A stretch of DNA of 64,000 bases from Butyricicoccus_A sp963601915 (GTDB lineage: Bacteria; Bacillota; Clostridia; Oscillospirales; Butyricicoccaceae). Shown piece after piece: positions 17,259 through 25,483 of this stretch (positions are counted from its first letter, which is position 1; each line of letters opens with the position of its first letter). The notes under the pieces are model-generated. The model was not told where the DNA came from and made no database searches. It saw only the letters and a program-made list of their open reading frames with translations. Position numbers and translations under genes: made by a program. Location: contig CAVCGL010000007.1 of the NCBI GenBank assembly GCA_963601915.1, positions 62,001-126,000 of the forward strand, in the 5' to 3' direction.

Positions 17259-18638
17259 TTAGAACGGGAAGCGGAAGCCTCCGCGCTTGCCAAGATTGCC
17301 GAGACTAGGGAAGCCCATACCACCCTTTTTGCGTCCCTTCTTGGACATGTTGTTGAACTGACGAGTCATCTTTTGCATCATCTCGAACTGCTTGAGCAGA
17401 CGATTGACATCTTCGATTTTGAGACCGCAGCCCGCCGCAATACGCTTCTTGCGGCTGAAGTTGATGATGGACGGATTATCGCGCTCTTTTGGCGTCATAG
17501 ACTGAATAATCGCCTTGGTGTGACCAACTGCTTTGGTGTCAACCTGTGCGCCAGCCAGGGCACTTGCGTCCATGCCCGGAATCATTTTGAGCATACTCTG
17601 CATTTTTTCCGGATCTTCAAACTGTCCGAGCTGATCGGCAAAATCGGTCAAGGTCAGACGGTTTGCGCGAACCTTCTTTTCCAGCTCCGCTGCCTTTTTG
17701 GCATCGTAGTTTTCCTGTGCCTTCTCGATAAGCGTGAGCATGTCGCCCATGCCGAGAATACGGGAAGCCATACGATCCGGATGGAACGGTTCAATATCAC
17801 CCAGCTTTTCGCCGGTACCGATGAATTTAATCGGCTTGCCGGTGACCGCTTTGGTGGAAAGGGCAGCGCCGCCGCGTGCGTCGCCATCCATTTTTGCCAT
17901 CAAAATACCGTCGATTCCCAGCGCTTCGTCAAACGCAGAAGCTACGTTGACAGCGTCCTGTCCGGTCATCGCATCGACAACCAGCATAATCTCAGACGGC
18001 TTTACCGTGGCTTTGATGTTTTTCAGCTCATCCATCAAAGCTTCATCAATGTGCAGACGGCCTGCTGTATCCAGCAAAACCAAATCATACGCATTTTTCT
18101 TTGCGTAATCGACACCTGCTTTGGCAATCTCGACCGGATCGCCCTGTCCCATTTCAAAAACGGGAATATCTAACTTTCCGCCGACGACCTTCAGCTGTTC
18201 GATTGCTGCCGGACGATAAACGTCACAGGCAACGAGGAGCGGTCTGCGCTGCTGCTGCTTTTTGAGCAGGCCTGCGAGCTTGGCGCCGTTTGTTGTTTTA
18301 CCGGCACCCTGCAAACCGACCATCATAATCACTGTTGGTGGATTCGGGGAAATGTTGATTTTCTGATTGGAACCGCCCATGAGTTTGGTCAGTTCTTCGT
18401 TTACAATCTTGATAACCTGCTGAGCAGGGGAAAGGCTTTCAAGAATCTCAGCACCTGTTGCGCGTTCCGTCACCGTCTTGGTGAACTGCTTGACGACCTT
18501 GAAGTTGACGTCCGCTTCGAGCAGAGCCAGCTTGATCTCGCGCATGGCGCTCTTGACATCGGCTTCGCTCAGCCGACCACGGTTTTTGAGCTTCTTAAAG
18601 GCAGAAGTGATTTTTTCAGAAAGACCTTCAAATGCCAT
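17259..18638 (-). CDS. ffh: Signal recognition particle protein Ffh
   Basis: SRP GTPase (459 aa) that targets nascent membrane proteins to FtsY and SecYEG. N domain, then G1 GLQGAGKTTNGAKLA near residue 108, G3 DTAGRLHIDEALM near 190, and AKMDGDARGGAA near 249. The M domain has the RNA-binding SRKKRIAAGCG segment. The methionine- and glycine-rich tail ends GKRGGFRFPF. It is 9 bp after ylxM, whose product is thought to assist SRP. Confidence 0.97.
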   Translation of the reverse strand: MAFEGLSEKITSAFKKLKNRGRLSEADVKSAMREIKLALLEADVNFKVVKQFTKTVTERATGAEILESLSPAQQVIKIVNEELTKLMGGSNQKINISPNPPTVIMMVGLQGAGKTTNGAKLAGLLKKQQQRRPLLVACDVYRPAAIEQLKVVGGKLDIPVFEMGQGDPVEIAKAGVDYAKKNAYDLVLLDTAGRLHIDEALMDELKNIKATVKPSEIMLVVDAMTGQDAVNVASAFDEALGIDGILMAKMDGDARGGAALSTKAVTGKPIKFIGTGEKLGDIEPFHPDRMASRILGMGDMLTLIEKAQENYDAKKAAELEKKVRANRLTLTDFADQLGQFEDPEKMQSMLKMIPGMDASALAGAQVDTKAVGHTKAIIQSMTPKERDNPSIINFSRKKRIAAGCGLKIEDVNRLLKQFEMMQKMTRQFNNMSKKGRKKGGMGFPSLGNLGKRGGFRFPF

Positions 18639-18647
18639 GATTTCTCC

Positions 18648-19013
18648 TTATTCAGACAGCTGTCTTGTGATTTGCAAGGCTTGCTCACACAGCTCAGCAA
18701 TCTTCGGGTCATGATACCGTGTATTGTTCATGCCGCGCAGATCCCATACAATATCGGCCAGTTTTTCCAGATTTGCCTGTGTCTGACCGTATTTGGATAC
18801 CAAGCCGAGTTTTTCCTCGGTGGCACGCAGGGTATGTTCTGCTCGCATGATGCCATCCCGCACGCCCTGCCGCGTAATTCCCATGTGCTCAGAGATTTCC
18901 GCGAGGGACAAATCGTCATTGTAATACAGATCGAACAATTCCTTTTGCTTGTCTGTCAGAATATCGCCGTAAAAATCGAAGAGCATACACATCTCAAATG
19001 TTTTGTTCTTCAT
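18648..19013 (-). CDS. ylxM: YlxM-family helix-turn-helix protein
   Basis: Small HTH protein (UPF0122, 121 aa), related to sigma-factor region 4 and always found before ffh. Seen: LFDFYGDILTDKQKELFDLYYNDDLSLAEI and the recognition helix region GITRQGVRDGI. First gene of the ffh operon; its promoter and a repeat-bearing leader lie just upstream. Confidence 0.94.
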   Translation of the reverse strand: MKNKTFEMCMLFDFYGDILTDKQKELFDLYYNDDLSLAEISEHMGITRQGVRDGIMRAEHTLRATEEKLGLVSKYGQTQANLEKLADIVWDLRGMNNTRYHDPKIAELCEQALQITRQLSE

Positions 19014-19037
19014 AACAGCTCCTTCAGTCAGCGCGGG

Positions 19038-19078
19038 TTGTAAAGGCTTTTTGCTTTGTAAAGGCGTTTGCCTTTACA
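19038..19078 (-). promoter_or_regulatory. Leader with repeated TGTAAAGGC and a hairpin
   Basis: TTGTAAAGGC at 19038-19047 recurs as TGTAAAGGC at 19057-19065. The second copy also pairs perfectly with GCCTTTACA at 19070-19078 (9-bp arms, 4-nt loop). The structure sits in the 5' untranslated region of ylxM-ffh, between the promoter and the ribosome binding site. No run of T follows, so it is not a plain terminator. Confidence 0.5.
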
Positions 19079-19089
19079 TTGCGGTTGCT

Positions 19090-19118
19090 ATTTTACCGCA
19101 GAATTCCCCTGTTGTCAA
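19090..19118 (-). promoter_or_regulatory. Sigma-A promoter of ylxM-ffh
   Basis: Minus-strand TTGACA (19113-19118), exactly 17 bp, TAAAAT (19090-19095). The -35 box overlaps the stop codon of the upstream VanZ-like gene. Confidence 0.85.
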
Positions 19119-19645
19119 GATCTTTTTCGGGATTTTTTTCGCGTTTTTTTCAGAATGGTCAAAATGACAAAAGAAATACAATCCAAGAACAGCAAAAGCA
19201 GTGAAACGGACATACCGCCGAGCACATTGAGAATCAAATCGTCAATATCGCAGGAGCCGAGACCGGTGAAATATTGTGTGATTTCAATGGCACCGCTCAG
19301 GGCAAGACTGAAGAAAAACGTGAACTTCAAGCTCAGCTTGCGGCGCAGCAGAGGAATTAGGACGCCGATGGGCATGAAGGCAACAATGTTGCCGACGATA
19401 TTTTGAAAGGCGATGGTATCGGAAACGCGACCGGAAAACAAATAGAAGCGGATGGTTTGAAATGGGATGAGATTGACGCGCGTCAGCTTTAACTCATCTT
19501 TGTCATTGAGGATATTGATAATGGTATTGTAATCAAATTTAAATAGGATGACTTTGAGTAGTAGGATCAAATACGCAATGAGACAAATCCATAAAAATAC
19601 AGTTACTGCGAGAGAACGGGGTCTTTTTTGTTTCAACGCAATCAT
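19115..19645 (-). CDS. VanZ-family membrane protein
   Basis: Integral membrane protein (up to 176 aa, about five helices) of the VanZ-like family. Seen: VNLIPFQTIRFYLFSG, FQNIVGNIVAFMPIGVLIPLL, and ALSGAIEITQYFTGLGSCDIDDLILN, the family core. VanZ gives low-level teicoplanin resistance in enterococci, but most relatives have no assigned role. AAAGGAG ends only 1-2 nt before ATG 19645; a TTG three codons on (19636) is better spaced and may be the true start. Confidence 0.83.
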   Translation of the reverse strand: MIALKQKRPRSLAVTVFLWICLIAYLILLLKVILFKFDYNTIINILNDKDELKLTRVNLIPFQTIRFYLFSGRVSDTIAFQNIVGNIVAFMPIGVLIPLLRRKLSLKFTFFFSLALSGAIEITQYFTGLGSCDIDDLILNVLGGMSVSLLLLFLDCISFVILTILKKTRKKSRKRS

Positions 19646-19673
19646 TCTCCTTTCGTTTCTTTATTGATTACCC

Positions 19674-19702
19674 ATGATAACACGCAGCATACGGAAATGC
19701 AA
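19674..19702 (-). promoter_or_regulatory. Promoter of the VanZ-like gene
   Basis: Minus-strand TTGCAT (19697-19702), 17-bp spacer, TATCAT (19674-19679). Confidence 0.6.
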
Positions 19703-19753
19703 TGTGGAACATTACAGAAATGAAAAATCCATAGGGAATCCTGTATGAAATGG

Positions 19754-19782
19754 TAGACGAACGGGAAAAACAGCGATATAAT
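19754..19782 (+). promoter_or_regulatory. Promoter of the yfmF-yfmH-lgt-folD operon
   Basis: TAGACG (19754-19759), 17-bp spacer, perfect TATAAT (19777-19782). It is divergent from the VanZ-like promoter. Confidence 0.7.
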
Positions 19783-19837
19783 ACGTATTGTCTGAAGTCC
19801 GAACCGATTTTGGGGGCTGGGCAGTAGGGAGAATATT

Positions 19838-21112
19838 ATGCATACTACAAAGAGATTTTTATTGAAAAAAGGATTGGGGCTGACCTGTGTGACAAGCACG
19901 CAGTCCAAAACTGCGTGTCTCAGTGCCATGTTTCAGCTGCCGCTAAACAGCGAAGGACGCAGTTTATCTGCCCTTTTGCCGTATGTGCTGCGCGTGAGCT
20001 GTAGGGATTTTCCGGGACAGCAGGCGGTGGCAGCACAGCTGGACGAGCTGTACGGTGCGCGCGTGGAACCCATCGTCCGCAAGCGCGGTGAAGCGCAGCT
20101 GATTGGCTTTGCGGCAGATGTTATCGACGAACGCTTTGCCATGCGGGGAGATACCGGCTTGTTTGCGGCTACTGCGCGGATGATGGCGGATATTCTGCTG
20201 CATCCGGGTACATTTACTGCGGAACATGTCGCGCGAGAAGCTGCGCAGCTTTGTGCGCGCATTGCGGCGCTGCCGGATGACAAACGGACATGGGTGGTTC
20301 GCCGGATGTATCAGCACATGTGCGACGAAGAAGCGTTTCGTCTGGTAGAGCTAGGGGATATAGAGGAAATTCGCCGCATCACGCCGGAACAGCTGGCAGA
20401 GCACTATCAGAACATCCTGCAGACTGCACCGTTGGAGCTGTTTTACTGCGGTTCGCTGGATGCGGAGCTGGCAGCGCAGCAGCTGGCGCAGGCATTTGCA
20501 GAGCGGCCGGAGATAGATACGCCGCTTGCACCGGAAACGCAGGTGCTGCGCGTGCCGACACATCAAGAACTGCGCTATATTACAGAAGAAGAAGCGGTAT
20601 CGCAGGGCAAATTGACGATTGGTTTGCGGACAGGCATTACCGCAAATGATCCGGAATATCCGGCAATGATCGTATTCAATTCCTGTTTCGGCGGCAGTAC
20701 CGCATCTCGATTGTTTTGCCATGTGCGAGAAAAGATGAGCCTGTGCTATTACGCCTCTTCTCAGACGGAAAAGACCAAGGGCGTGATTGCTGTCACTTCC
20801 GGTATTGAAAACGACAGTGAGAAAAGAGCGCGGACGGAAATTCTGCGTCAGTTATCCGACATTCAGGCGGGAGGCTTGACACAGGAAGAAGTGGACAATG
20901 CCAAGCGTTCGATTTGCGCTTCGCTGCACACGATGTTTGATTCTCCGTTTGCGTTGGAGAATTTTTATCAGACACAAGCGCTGCTTGGCAGTGAAGAGAC
21001 GTTGGACCAGCTGATTGCCCGTATTGAGACAGTCACGCGGGAACAGGTGACGGCAGCAGCTAAAAAAGCCGTGCCGGATACCGTTTATTTTCTGAAGGGA
21101 GTGGGTGCATAA
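19838..21112 (+). CDS. yfmF: M16-family protein YfmF (inactive partner)
   Basis: M16 peptidase-fold protein (424 aa) lacking the HxxEH zinc motif, so probably the non-catalytic half of a YfmF-YfmH heterodimer. B. subtilis YfmF/YfmH are linked to maturation of the aminopentanol modification on EF-P. FNSCFGGSTASRLFCHVREKMSLCYYA, split into the NSxFGGS and RExxSLCY parts, is the typical C-terminal M16 domain signature. ATG 19838 follows AGGGAGAA. Only one base separates its stop from the yfmH start. Confidence 0.88.
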   Translation: MHTTKRFLLKKGLGLTCVTSTQSKTACLSAMFQLPLNSEGRSLSALLPYVLRVSCRDFPGQQAVAAQLDELYGARVEPIVRKRGEAQLIGFAADVIDERFAMRGDTGLFAATARMMADILLHPGTFTAEHVAREAAQLCARIAALPDDKRTWVVRRMYQHMCDEEAFRLVELGDIEEIRRITPEQLAEHYQNILQTAPLELFYCGSLDAELAAQQLAQAFAERPEIDTPLAPETQVLRVPTHQELRYITEEEAVSQGKLTIGLRTGITANDPEYPAMIVFNSCFGGSTASRLFCHVREKMSLCYYASSQTEKTKGVIAVTSGIENDSEKRARTEILRQLSDIQAGGLTQEEVDNAKRSICASLHTMFDSPFALENFYQTQALLGSEETLDQLIARIETVTREQVTAAAKKAVPDTVYFLKGVGA

Positions 21113-21113
21113 G

Positions 21114-22379
21114 ATGGAAACACGTTGCTATCCGCAGCTGGACGAGCAGATTCAAATGACGGTCTTGCCAAATGGACTGCGTATCTATTGCATTCCGCGT
21201 TCGGACAGTGAAAAAACGTTCGCCATGCTGGCGGCAAATTTTGGTTCGATTGACTGCCATTTTGAACTGGATGGACAAACCTATGATGTCACACCGGGTA
21301 TTGCCCATTTTCTTGAGCACAAGCTGTTTGAGGAAGAGGACGGCAATGCGCTGCAAAAGTTTTCGGCGCGCGGTGCACAGCCGAACGCCTTTACCAGCCA
21401 TACCATGACGGCATATCATTTTACGTGTACAGATCGGTTTTATGAGGACTTAGAAATTTTGCTGCGCTTTGTCACAACACCGTATTTTACGGATGAAAAT
21501 GTGGCGAAGGAAAAAGGCATCATTGGTCAGGAAATTGATATGTTAGAGGATACGCCAGGCTGGGCAGCCTATGTCGGCGTTTTGCAGGCCCTGTATGCGG
21601 TGCACCCGGTGCGTATTTCCGTCGCAGGAAGCAAGCAGACCATTGCACCGATTGATCCGGCTGTTTTGCATCTGTGCCATCGCGGCTTTTATTCTCCGAA
21701 GAATTTGGCATTGGTTGTCTGCGGTCAGTATGACTTTGACCGCGTGGTCGAGCTGGCACAGCGCATCACACCGGCAGATGCCGCAGAGATTGCGGCTCGT
21801 TCGTATGGAGAGGAGCCGGAGACCGCAGCACAGCCGAACTGGGAGCGCAGAATGGCTGTGTCGCGTCCCATTTTTATGCTGGGCTGCAAAGATGCTGTGC
21901 CGGACGATATGTATCGCCAGCAGCTCGTGGGCGAGCTGGCGGCGCAGTGTGTCTGCGGCAAGTCAACCGTACTGTATGATACCTTATATCAGCGAGGCTT
22001 GGTCGATCGAACCTTTGATCCGGATTACTTTACGTTTGCGGGCGGCGCGTGTGCGCTGTTCAGCGGCGAGACCAGTGACCCGGATGCCGTGCGTGAAGCG
22101 TTGGAACACGAAATGCAGCGCATCGCAGACGAAGGCATCGATGAGGCGGTGTTCCGCAGAACCAAAAAGGCACTCTATGGCAAGTATATTCGCCGCAGCA
22201 GTGATGCAAGCGGCGTGTGCCGCATGCAGGTAGAGGCGGTGTTCTCCGGCGCAATGGCGTTTGACTTTGCAGAGGTATTTCAGAGCATCACGCAGGCGGA
22301 AGTTGTACAGCGCGTGCAGGCGTGGGCGAAACCGAATCGAACAGCCATGGCGGTTATTGTGCCGCAGAAGGAGGGATAA
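21114..22379 (+). CDS. yfmH: M16-family zinc peptidase YfmH
   Basis: Zinc metallopeptidase (421 aa). The inverted zinc motif is HFLEH in GIAHFLEHKLFEEED near residues 62-76; the distal glutamate lies about 75 residues on, as usual in M16 enzymes. The N-terminal NGLRIYCIPR strand is also typical. ATG 21114 is preferred to the in-frame GTG at 21105 because GGGAG at 21098-21102 is well spaced for it. It is followed by lgt after 3 bp. Confidence 0.92.
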   Translation: METRCYPQLDEQIQMTVLPNGLRIYCIPRSDSEKTFAMLAANFGSIDCHFELDGQTYDVTPGIAHFLEHKLFEEEDGNALQKFSARGAQPNAFTSHTMTAYHFTCTDRFYEDLEILLRFVTTPYFTDENVAKEKGIIGQEIDMLEDTPGWAAYVGVLQALYAVHPVRISVAGSKQTIAPIDPAVLHLCHRGFYSPKNLALVVCGQYDFDRVVELAQRITPADAAEIAARSYGEEPETAAQPNWERRMAVSRPIFMLGCKDAVPDDMYRQQLVGELAAQCVCGKSTVLYDTLYQRGLVDRTFDPDYFTFAGGACALFSGETSDPDAVREALEHEMQRIADEGIDEAVFRRTKKALYGKYIRRSSDASGVCRMQVEAVFSGAMAFDFAEVFQSITQAEVVQRVQAWAKPNRTAMAVIVPQKEG

Positions 22380-22382
22380 CAC

Positions 22383-23228
22383 ATGGAACAGGTCGTTTCC
22401 TTTCCGGGCTTAGGACTGGAATTTCATCTCTCTAATATCGCGTTTTATCTTGCATCCAAGCCGATTTACTGGTATGGTATTCTCATTATGTGCGGCGTGG
22501 TATTGGCCGTTATCTATGCATCTGTGCGGTGTCCGTCCTTCGGCGTCAAGCAGGACGATATGTATGACTGCGTGCTATTTGCTGTGCCGCTGGGCATTGT
22601 GTGTGCCCGCATCTATTATGTGATTTTTGAATGGGATCAATATAAAAACAATCTGTCAGAGGTCTTTGCCATTTGGCATGGCGGCTTAGCGATTTATGGC
22701 GGCATTTTGGGCGGCATTGTTGTTGTCGCTGCTGTGTGCCGCTTCAAAAAGATTGATCTGATGAATATGTTGGATGTCTTTGCCATTGCCGTGCCAATCG
22801 GTCAAATTCTGGGCCGTTGGGGCAATTTCTTCAACTGCGAGGCATACGGCAGCACGACAACCGCGCCGTGGCGCATGGTCATCGGAAAGACACTGGCAGA
22901 AGCCGGAGCGACTGGCAATCATCCGACCTTCTTTTATGAGTCGGTGTGGAGTTTGGTAGGATTCTTTATTTTGTATGTTGTCTCGAAAAAGCGAAAATAT
23001 CGCGGCGAGATCACATTGCTATATCTCGGATGGTATGGTCTGGGCCGATTCTTCATTGAAGGACTGCGCACAGACAGCCTGTATCTGTGGGGTACAGGCA
23101 TTCGAGTATCACAGGTTGTGGCACTGATTTGTGTCATTGTTGGCTTGGGCGGTTTCTTTCTCAATCGGAAGATGCCGTTTCTCAAAAACGTAACGCAGGA
23201 AAGCAATCACAAGGAGGAAACAGCATGA
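22383..23228 (+). CDS. lgt: Prolipoprotein diacylglyceryl transferase
   Basis: Membrane enzyme (281 aa, about seven helices) that moves diacylglyceryl from phosphatidylglycerol to the lipobox cysteine. Seen: the IWHGGLAIYGGILGG stretch holding the essential histidine, and GRWGNFFNCEAYG, the Lgt signature with its arginine and asparagine. The stop overlaps the folD start by 4 bp. Confidence 0.96.
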   Translation: MEQVVSFPGLGLEFHLSNIAFYLASKPIYWYGILIMCGVVLAVIYASVRCPSFGVKQDDMYDCVLFAVPLGIVCARIYYVIFEWDQYKNNLSEVFAIWHGGLAIYGGILGGIVVVAAVCRFKKIDLMNMLDVFAIAVPIGQILGRWGNFFNCEAYGSTTTAPWRMVIGKTLAEAGATGNHPTFFYESVWSLVGFFILYVVSKKRKYRGEITLLYLGWYGLGRFFIEGLRTDSLYLWGTGIRVSQVVALICVIVGLGGFFLNRKMPFLKNVTQESNHKEETA

Positions 23229-24082
23229 GTGCAGTTCGTATGGATGGCAAAATGGTTTCTGCAAAGGTACGCGGAAGCATTTTGGAAGAGGTCAATGGTT
23301 TGAAGGAAAAGGGCGTTCGCCCGGGTCTCGCAGTCATTATTGTGGGAGAAGATCCGGCGTCTAAGGTCTATGTACGCAACAAGGAGCGTGCCTGCGAGGA
23401 ATGCGGCTTCTATTCGGAAAAGTATGCTCTGCCGGAAGAAACCACGCAGGAGGAGCTGCTCGGCTTGATTGACGAGCTCAATCACAATCCGCACATCGAC
23501 GGCATTCTGTGCCAGCTGCCGGTGCCGAAGCACATTGATGAGCAGGCAATTATTGACGCCATCTCTCCGGAGAAGGATGTCGATGCTTTCCATCCGATCA
23601 ACGTCGGCAAGATTATGGTTGGCAATTTTGATTTTCTGCCGTGCACGCCGGCGGGTGTCATGCAGCTGCTCGAAGAGTATGGCATTGACCCGAACGGCAA
23701 GAACTGTGTTGTCATTGGCCGTTCCAATATCGTTGGCAAGCCGATGGCTATGCTGCTGCTGCACAAGAACGGAACCGTCACTATCTGCCATTCCCGCACC
23801 AAGAATCTGAAGGAAGTCTGCGCACAGGCGGATATTCTGGTAGCAGCTGTCGGCAAGGCGGATTTTGTCACTGCGGATATGGTCAAGGAAGGCGCTGTTG
23901 TCATTGATGTCGGCATGAACCGCAAGGATGGCAAGCTGTGCGGCGATGTTGCCTTTGACGAAGTCAACGAAAAGGCATCGTATCTGACGCCGGTTCCGGG
24001 CGGCGTAGGCCCGATGACCATCACCATGCTGATGAAGAATACCCTGAAGGCAGCGAAGCTGCACCATGGTATCGAGGAGTAA
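23225..24082 (+). CDS. folD: Methylenetetrahydrofolate dehydrogenase/cyclohydrolase FolD
   Basis: Bifunctional one-carbon enzyme (285 aa) that interconverts methylene- and formyl-THF. Seen: YVRNKERACEECGFYSE with the catalytic lysine, DGILCQLPVPKHID, FLPCTPAGVMQLLEEY, VVIGRSNIVGKPMA for NADP binding, and PGGVGPMTITMLM. ATG 23225 follows AAGGAGGAAACAGC inside the lgt end; the frame is open upstream only because it shadows lgt. Confidence 0.97.
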   Translation: MSAVRMDGKMVSAKVRGSILEEVNGLKEKGVRPGLAVIIVGEDPASKVYVRNKERACEECGFYSEKYALPEETTQEELLGLIDELNHNPHIDGILCQLPVPKHIDEQAIIDAISPEKDVDAFHPINVGKIMVGNFDFLPCTPAGVMQLLEEYGIDPNGKNCVVIGRSNIVGKPMAMLLLHKNGTVTICHSRTKNLKEVCAQADILVAAVGKADFVTADMVKEGAVVIDVGMNRKDGKLCGDVAFDEVNEKASYLTPVPGGVGPMTITMLMKNTLKAAKLHHGIEE

Positions 24083-24102
24083 TTGTCAATTCTGTGCACA
24101 AA

Positions 24103-24127
24103 CGCCGTGAAAATACGGCGGAATTTT
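24103..24127 (+). terminator. Weak hairpin after folD
   Basis: A 6-bp all G+C-rich stem (24103-24108 with 24115-24120), followed by GAATTTT. Short stem and broken T-run make it a moderate terminator at best. Confidence 0.55.
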
Positions 24128-24150
24128 GACAGGCAAAAGCAAAAAGATTG

Positions 24151-24179
24151 TTGACAGCATGGGCTGGATATGGTAACAT
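24151..24179 (+). promoter_or_regulatory. Sigma-A promoter of rplU-prp-rpmA
   Basis: Perfect TTGACA (24151-24156), 17-bp spacer, TAACAT (24174-24179). The transcript would begin about 90 nt before the rplU start. Confidence 0.85.
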
Positions 24180-24185
24180 ACAAGA

Positions 24186-24276
24186 AGCCGCATTGACCGG
24201 GTTGGTGAAGTATGTCTGAGACAAGACATCCCCCGTGAGAGCGTGACTCTATGATAGAAAGAGAGGTGCTACCGCA
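24186..24276 (+). ncRNA. Structured 5' leader of rplU (possible L21 leader)
   Basis: About 90 nt of untranslated leader with small hairpins: TGTCT/AGACA near 24212-24227 and GAG/CTC near 24238-24250, inside a larger CCGGG...CCCCG pairing. Firmicutes rplU genes often carry an autoregulatory L21 leader, and position and size fit. I cannot confirm the consensus by eye. Confidence 0.4.
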
Positions 24277-24588
24277 ATGTATGCAATTATTGTAACCGGT
24301 GGCAAGCAGTACAAGGTATCCGAAGGTGACGTAATCTACGTTGAGAAGCTCGGCGTTGAAGACGGCGCTTCCGTTACATTCGACAAGGTTCTGGCAGTTG
24401 GCGAAGGTGCTGAGCTGAAGGTTGGCGCTCCGTACGTTGAAGGCGCTACCGTAGCTGGTACTGTTGAGAAGACTGGCAAGCAGAAGAAGGTTATCGTCTA
24501 CAAGATGAAGCCGAAGAAGGGCTACCGTCGTAAGCAGGGCCACAGACAGCCGTACACCAAGGTAACCATCGGCGCTATCAACGCGTAA
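24277..24588 (+). CDS. rplU: 50S ribosomal protein L21
   Basis: Large-subunit protein (103 aa) that binds 23S rRNA. It begins MYAIIVTGGKQYKVSEGD and contains YKMKPKKGYRRKQGHRQPYT, the L21 signature. First gene of rplU-prp-rpmA. Codon choice is strongly biased, as expected for a highly expressed gene. Confidence 0.98.
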   Translation: MYAIIVTGGKQYKVSEGDVIYVEKLGVEDGASVTFDKVLAVGEGAELKVGAPYVEGATVAGTVEKTGKQKKVIVYKMKPKKGYRRKQGHRQPYTKVTIGAINA

Positions 24589-24591
24589 GAG

Positions 24592-24921
24592 ATGACTACC
24601 GCCCGTTTTTATTTAACAGGCAGCCGTATCGATGCAGTGGAGGTCTCCGAACATGCAGGATATGCAGAAGAAGGAGAGGACATTGTTTGTGCGGCGGTAT
24701 CTGCGAACCTGGATCTCACGAGCTGTCTGCTCGAGGATGTAATGGGTCTAGCGATCCGGACAGAAGTCGATGAAGAAAACGCTCGCATCCGCATAGAGCT
24801 TCCGAACGATCTGGAAGAGGCGGAGGAGACGCAGGCGCAGAACGCACTTAGTGCCTTGATGCTGTATTTAATCAATCTCAAGGTACGTTATCAGGATTTT
24901 ATCGAAGTAATGGAGGTGTAA
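24592..24921 (+). CDS. prp: Ribosomal-processing cysteine protease Prp
   Basis: Cysteine protease (109 aa) that removes the N-terminal extension of L27 before ribosome assembly. The catalytic pair is H21 and C33 within EHAGYAEEGEDIVCAAVSA. It lies between rplU and its substrate gene rpmA, 3 bp from each, in the standard Firmicutes order. Confidence 0.95.
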   Translation: MTTARFYLTGSRIDAVEVSEHAGYAEEGEDIVCAAVSANLDLTSCLLEDVMGLAIRTEVDEENARIRIELPNDLEEAEETQAQNALSALMLYLINLKVRYQDFIEVMEV

Positions 24922-24924
24922 GTC

Positions 24925-25209
24925 ATGCTTCAGATCAGCTTACAGTTTTTCGCTCATAAAAAGGGCGTAGGTTCTACCAAGAACGGCCGTGATTCCGAGT
25001 CCAAGAGACTTGGCGTTAAGCGTGCTGATGGTCAGGTTGTACCGGCAGGCAACATTCTGGTTCGCCAGCGCGGCACTCACATCCATCCGGGCGTAAACGT
25101 TGGCATTGGTTCCGACGACACCCTTTATGCAAAGGTTTCCGGCGTAGTTCGCTTTGAGCGTCTGGGTCGCGACCGCAAGCAGGTTTCTGTTTACGAAATC
25201 GAGCAGTAA
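24925..25209 (+). CDS. rpmA: 50S ribosomal protein L27 precursor
   Basis: L27 (94 aa), whose mature N terminus reaches the peptidyl-transferase centre. It begins MLQISLQFFAHKKGVGSTKN; Prp is expected to cut after LQFF, leaving the mature start AHKKG. The rest (GRDSESKRLGVKRADGQ, RGTHIHPG) is standard. It is followed by a terminator that overlaps the 121-bp duplication. Confidence 0.97.
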   Translation: MLQISLQFFAHKKGVGSTKNGRDSESKRLGVKRADGQVVPAGNILVRQRGTHIHPGVNVGIGSDDTLYAKVSGVVRFERLGRDRKQVSVYEIEQ

Positions 25210-25227
25210 GATATTTGATTGCAAAAG

Positions 25228-25259
25228 GCACCTCGGGCAGTCCGTCTGAGGTGCTTTTT
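25228..25259 (+). terminator. Terminator of rplU-prp-rpmA
   Basis: A 7-bp stem GCACCTC/GAGGTGC (25228-25234 with 25248-25254), possibly extended by inner pairs, then five T. Its 3' arm and T-run are the first bases of the duplicated segment and appear again at 25363-25381 without a 5' arm. Confidence 0.82.
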
Positions 25260-25483
25260 CTATAACGGACAGGGAAAGGAGTACCCACATGCCACAGTTT
25301 ATTGATACAGCCAAAATCTGGATCCAGTCCGGCAAGGGCGGAGACGGCAAGGTTTCATTCCACCGTCTGAGGTGCTTTTTCTATAACGGACAGGGAAAGG
25401 AGTACCCACATGCCACAGTTTATTGATACAGCCAAAATCTGGATCCAGTCCGGCAAGGGCGGAGACGGCAAGGTTTCATTCCA
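25242..25483 (+). repeat. 121-bp perfect tandem duplication across the obgE start
   Basis: Bases 25242-25362 are repeated exactly at 25363-25483. Each unit holds the 3' arm of the rpmA terminator, the obgE ribosome binding site, the start codon and 25 codons. The tetranucleotide CCGT opens each copy and also follows the second (25484-25487), so the duplication is bounded by 4-bp microhomology. Since 121 is not a multiple of three, the first copy cannot be read into the second in frame. Confidence 0.97.
25289..25426 (+). pseudogene. Truncated duplicate of the obgE 5' end
   Basis: The first copy of the duplication keeps the ribosome binding site (AAAGGAG at 25275-25281), ATG 25289 and the first 26 codons of obgE. 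It then runs into the repeat junction in another frame, adds 19 unrelated residues (LRCFFYNGQ...) and stops at TGA 25424-25426. This 45-residue product has only part of the glycine-rich Obg fold. The frame overlaps the intact obgE start (25410) by 17 bp, so it may act as an upstream open reading frame that affects obgE translation. Confidence 0.9.

Noticed and set aside
23087..23224. N-terminal extension of FolD
   Set aside because: It lies within lgt; ATG 23225 has an ideal ribosome binding site and begins the conserved domain.
25242..25483. Obg duplication as two functional genes
   Set aside because: The first copy stops after 45 codons in a shifted frame; only the second is complete.
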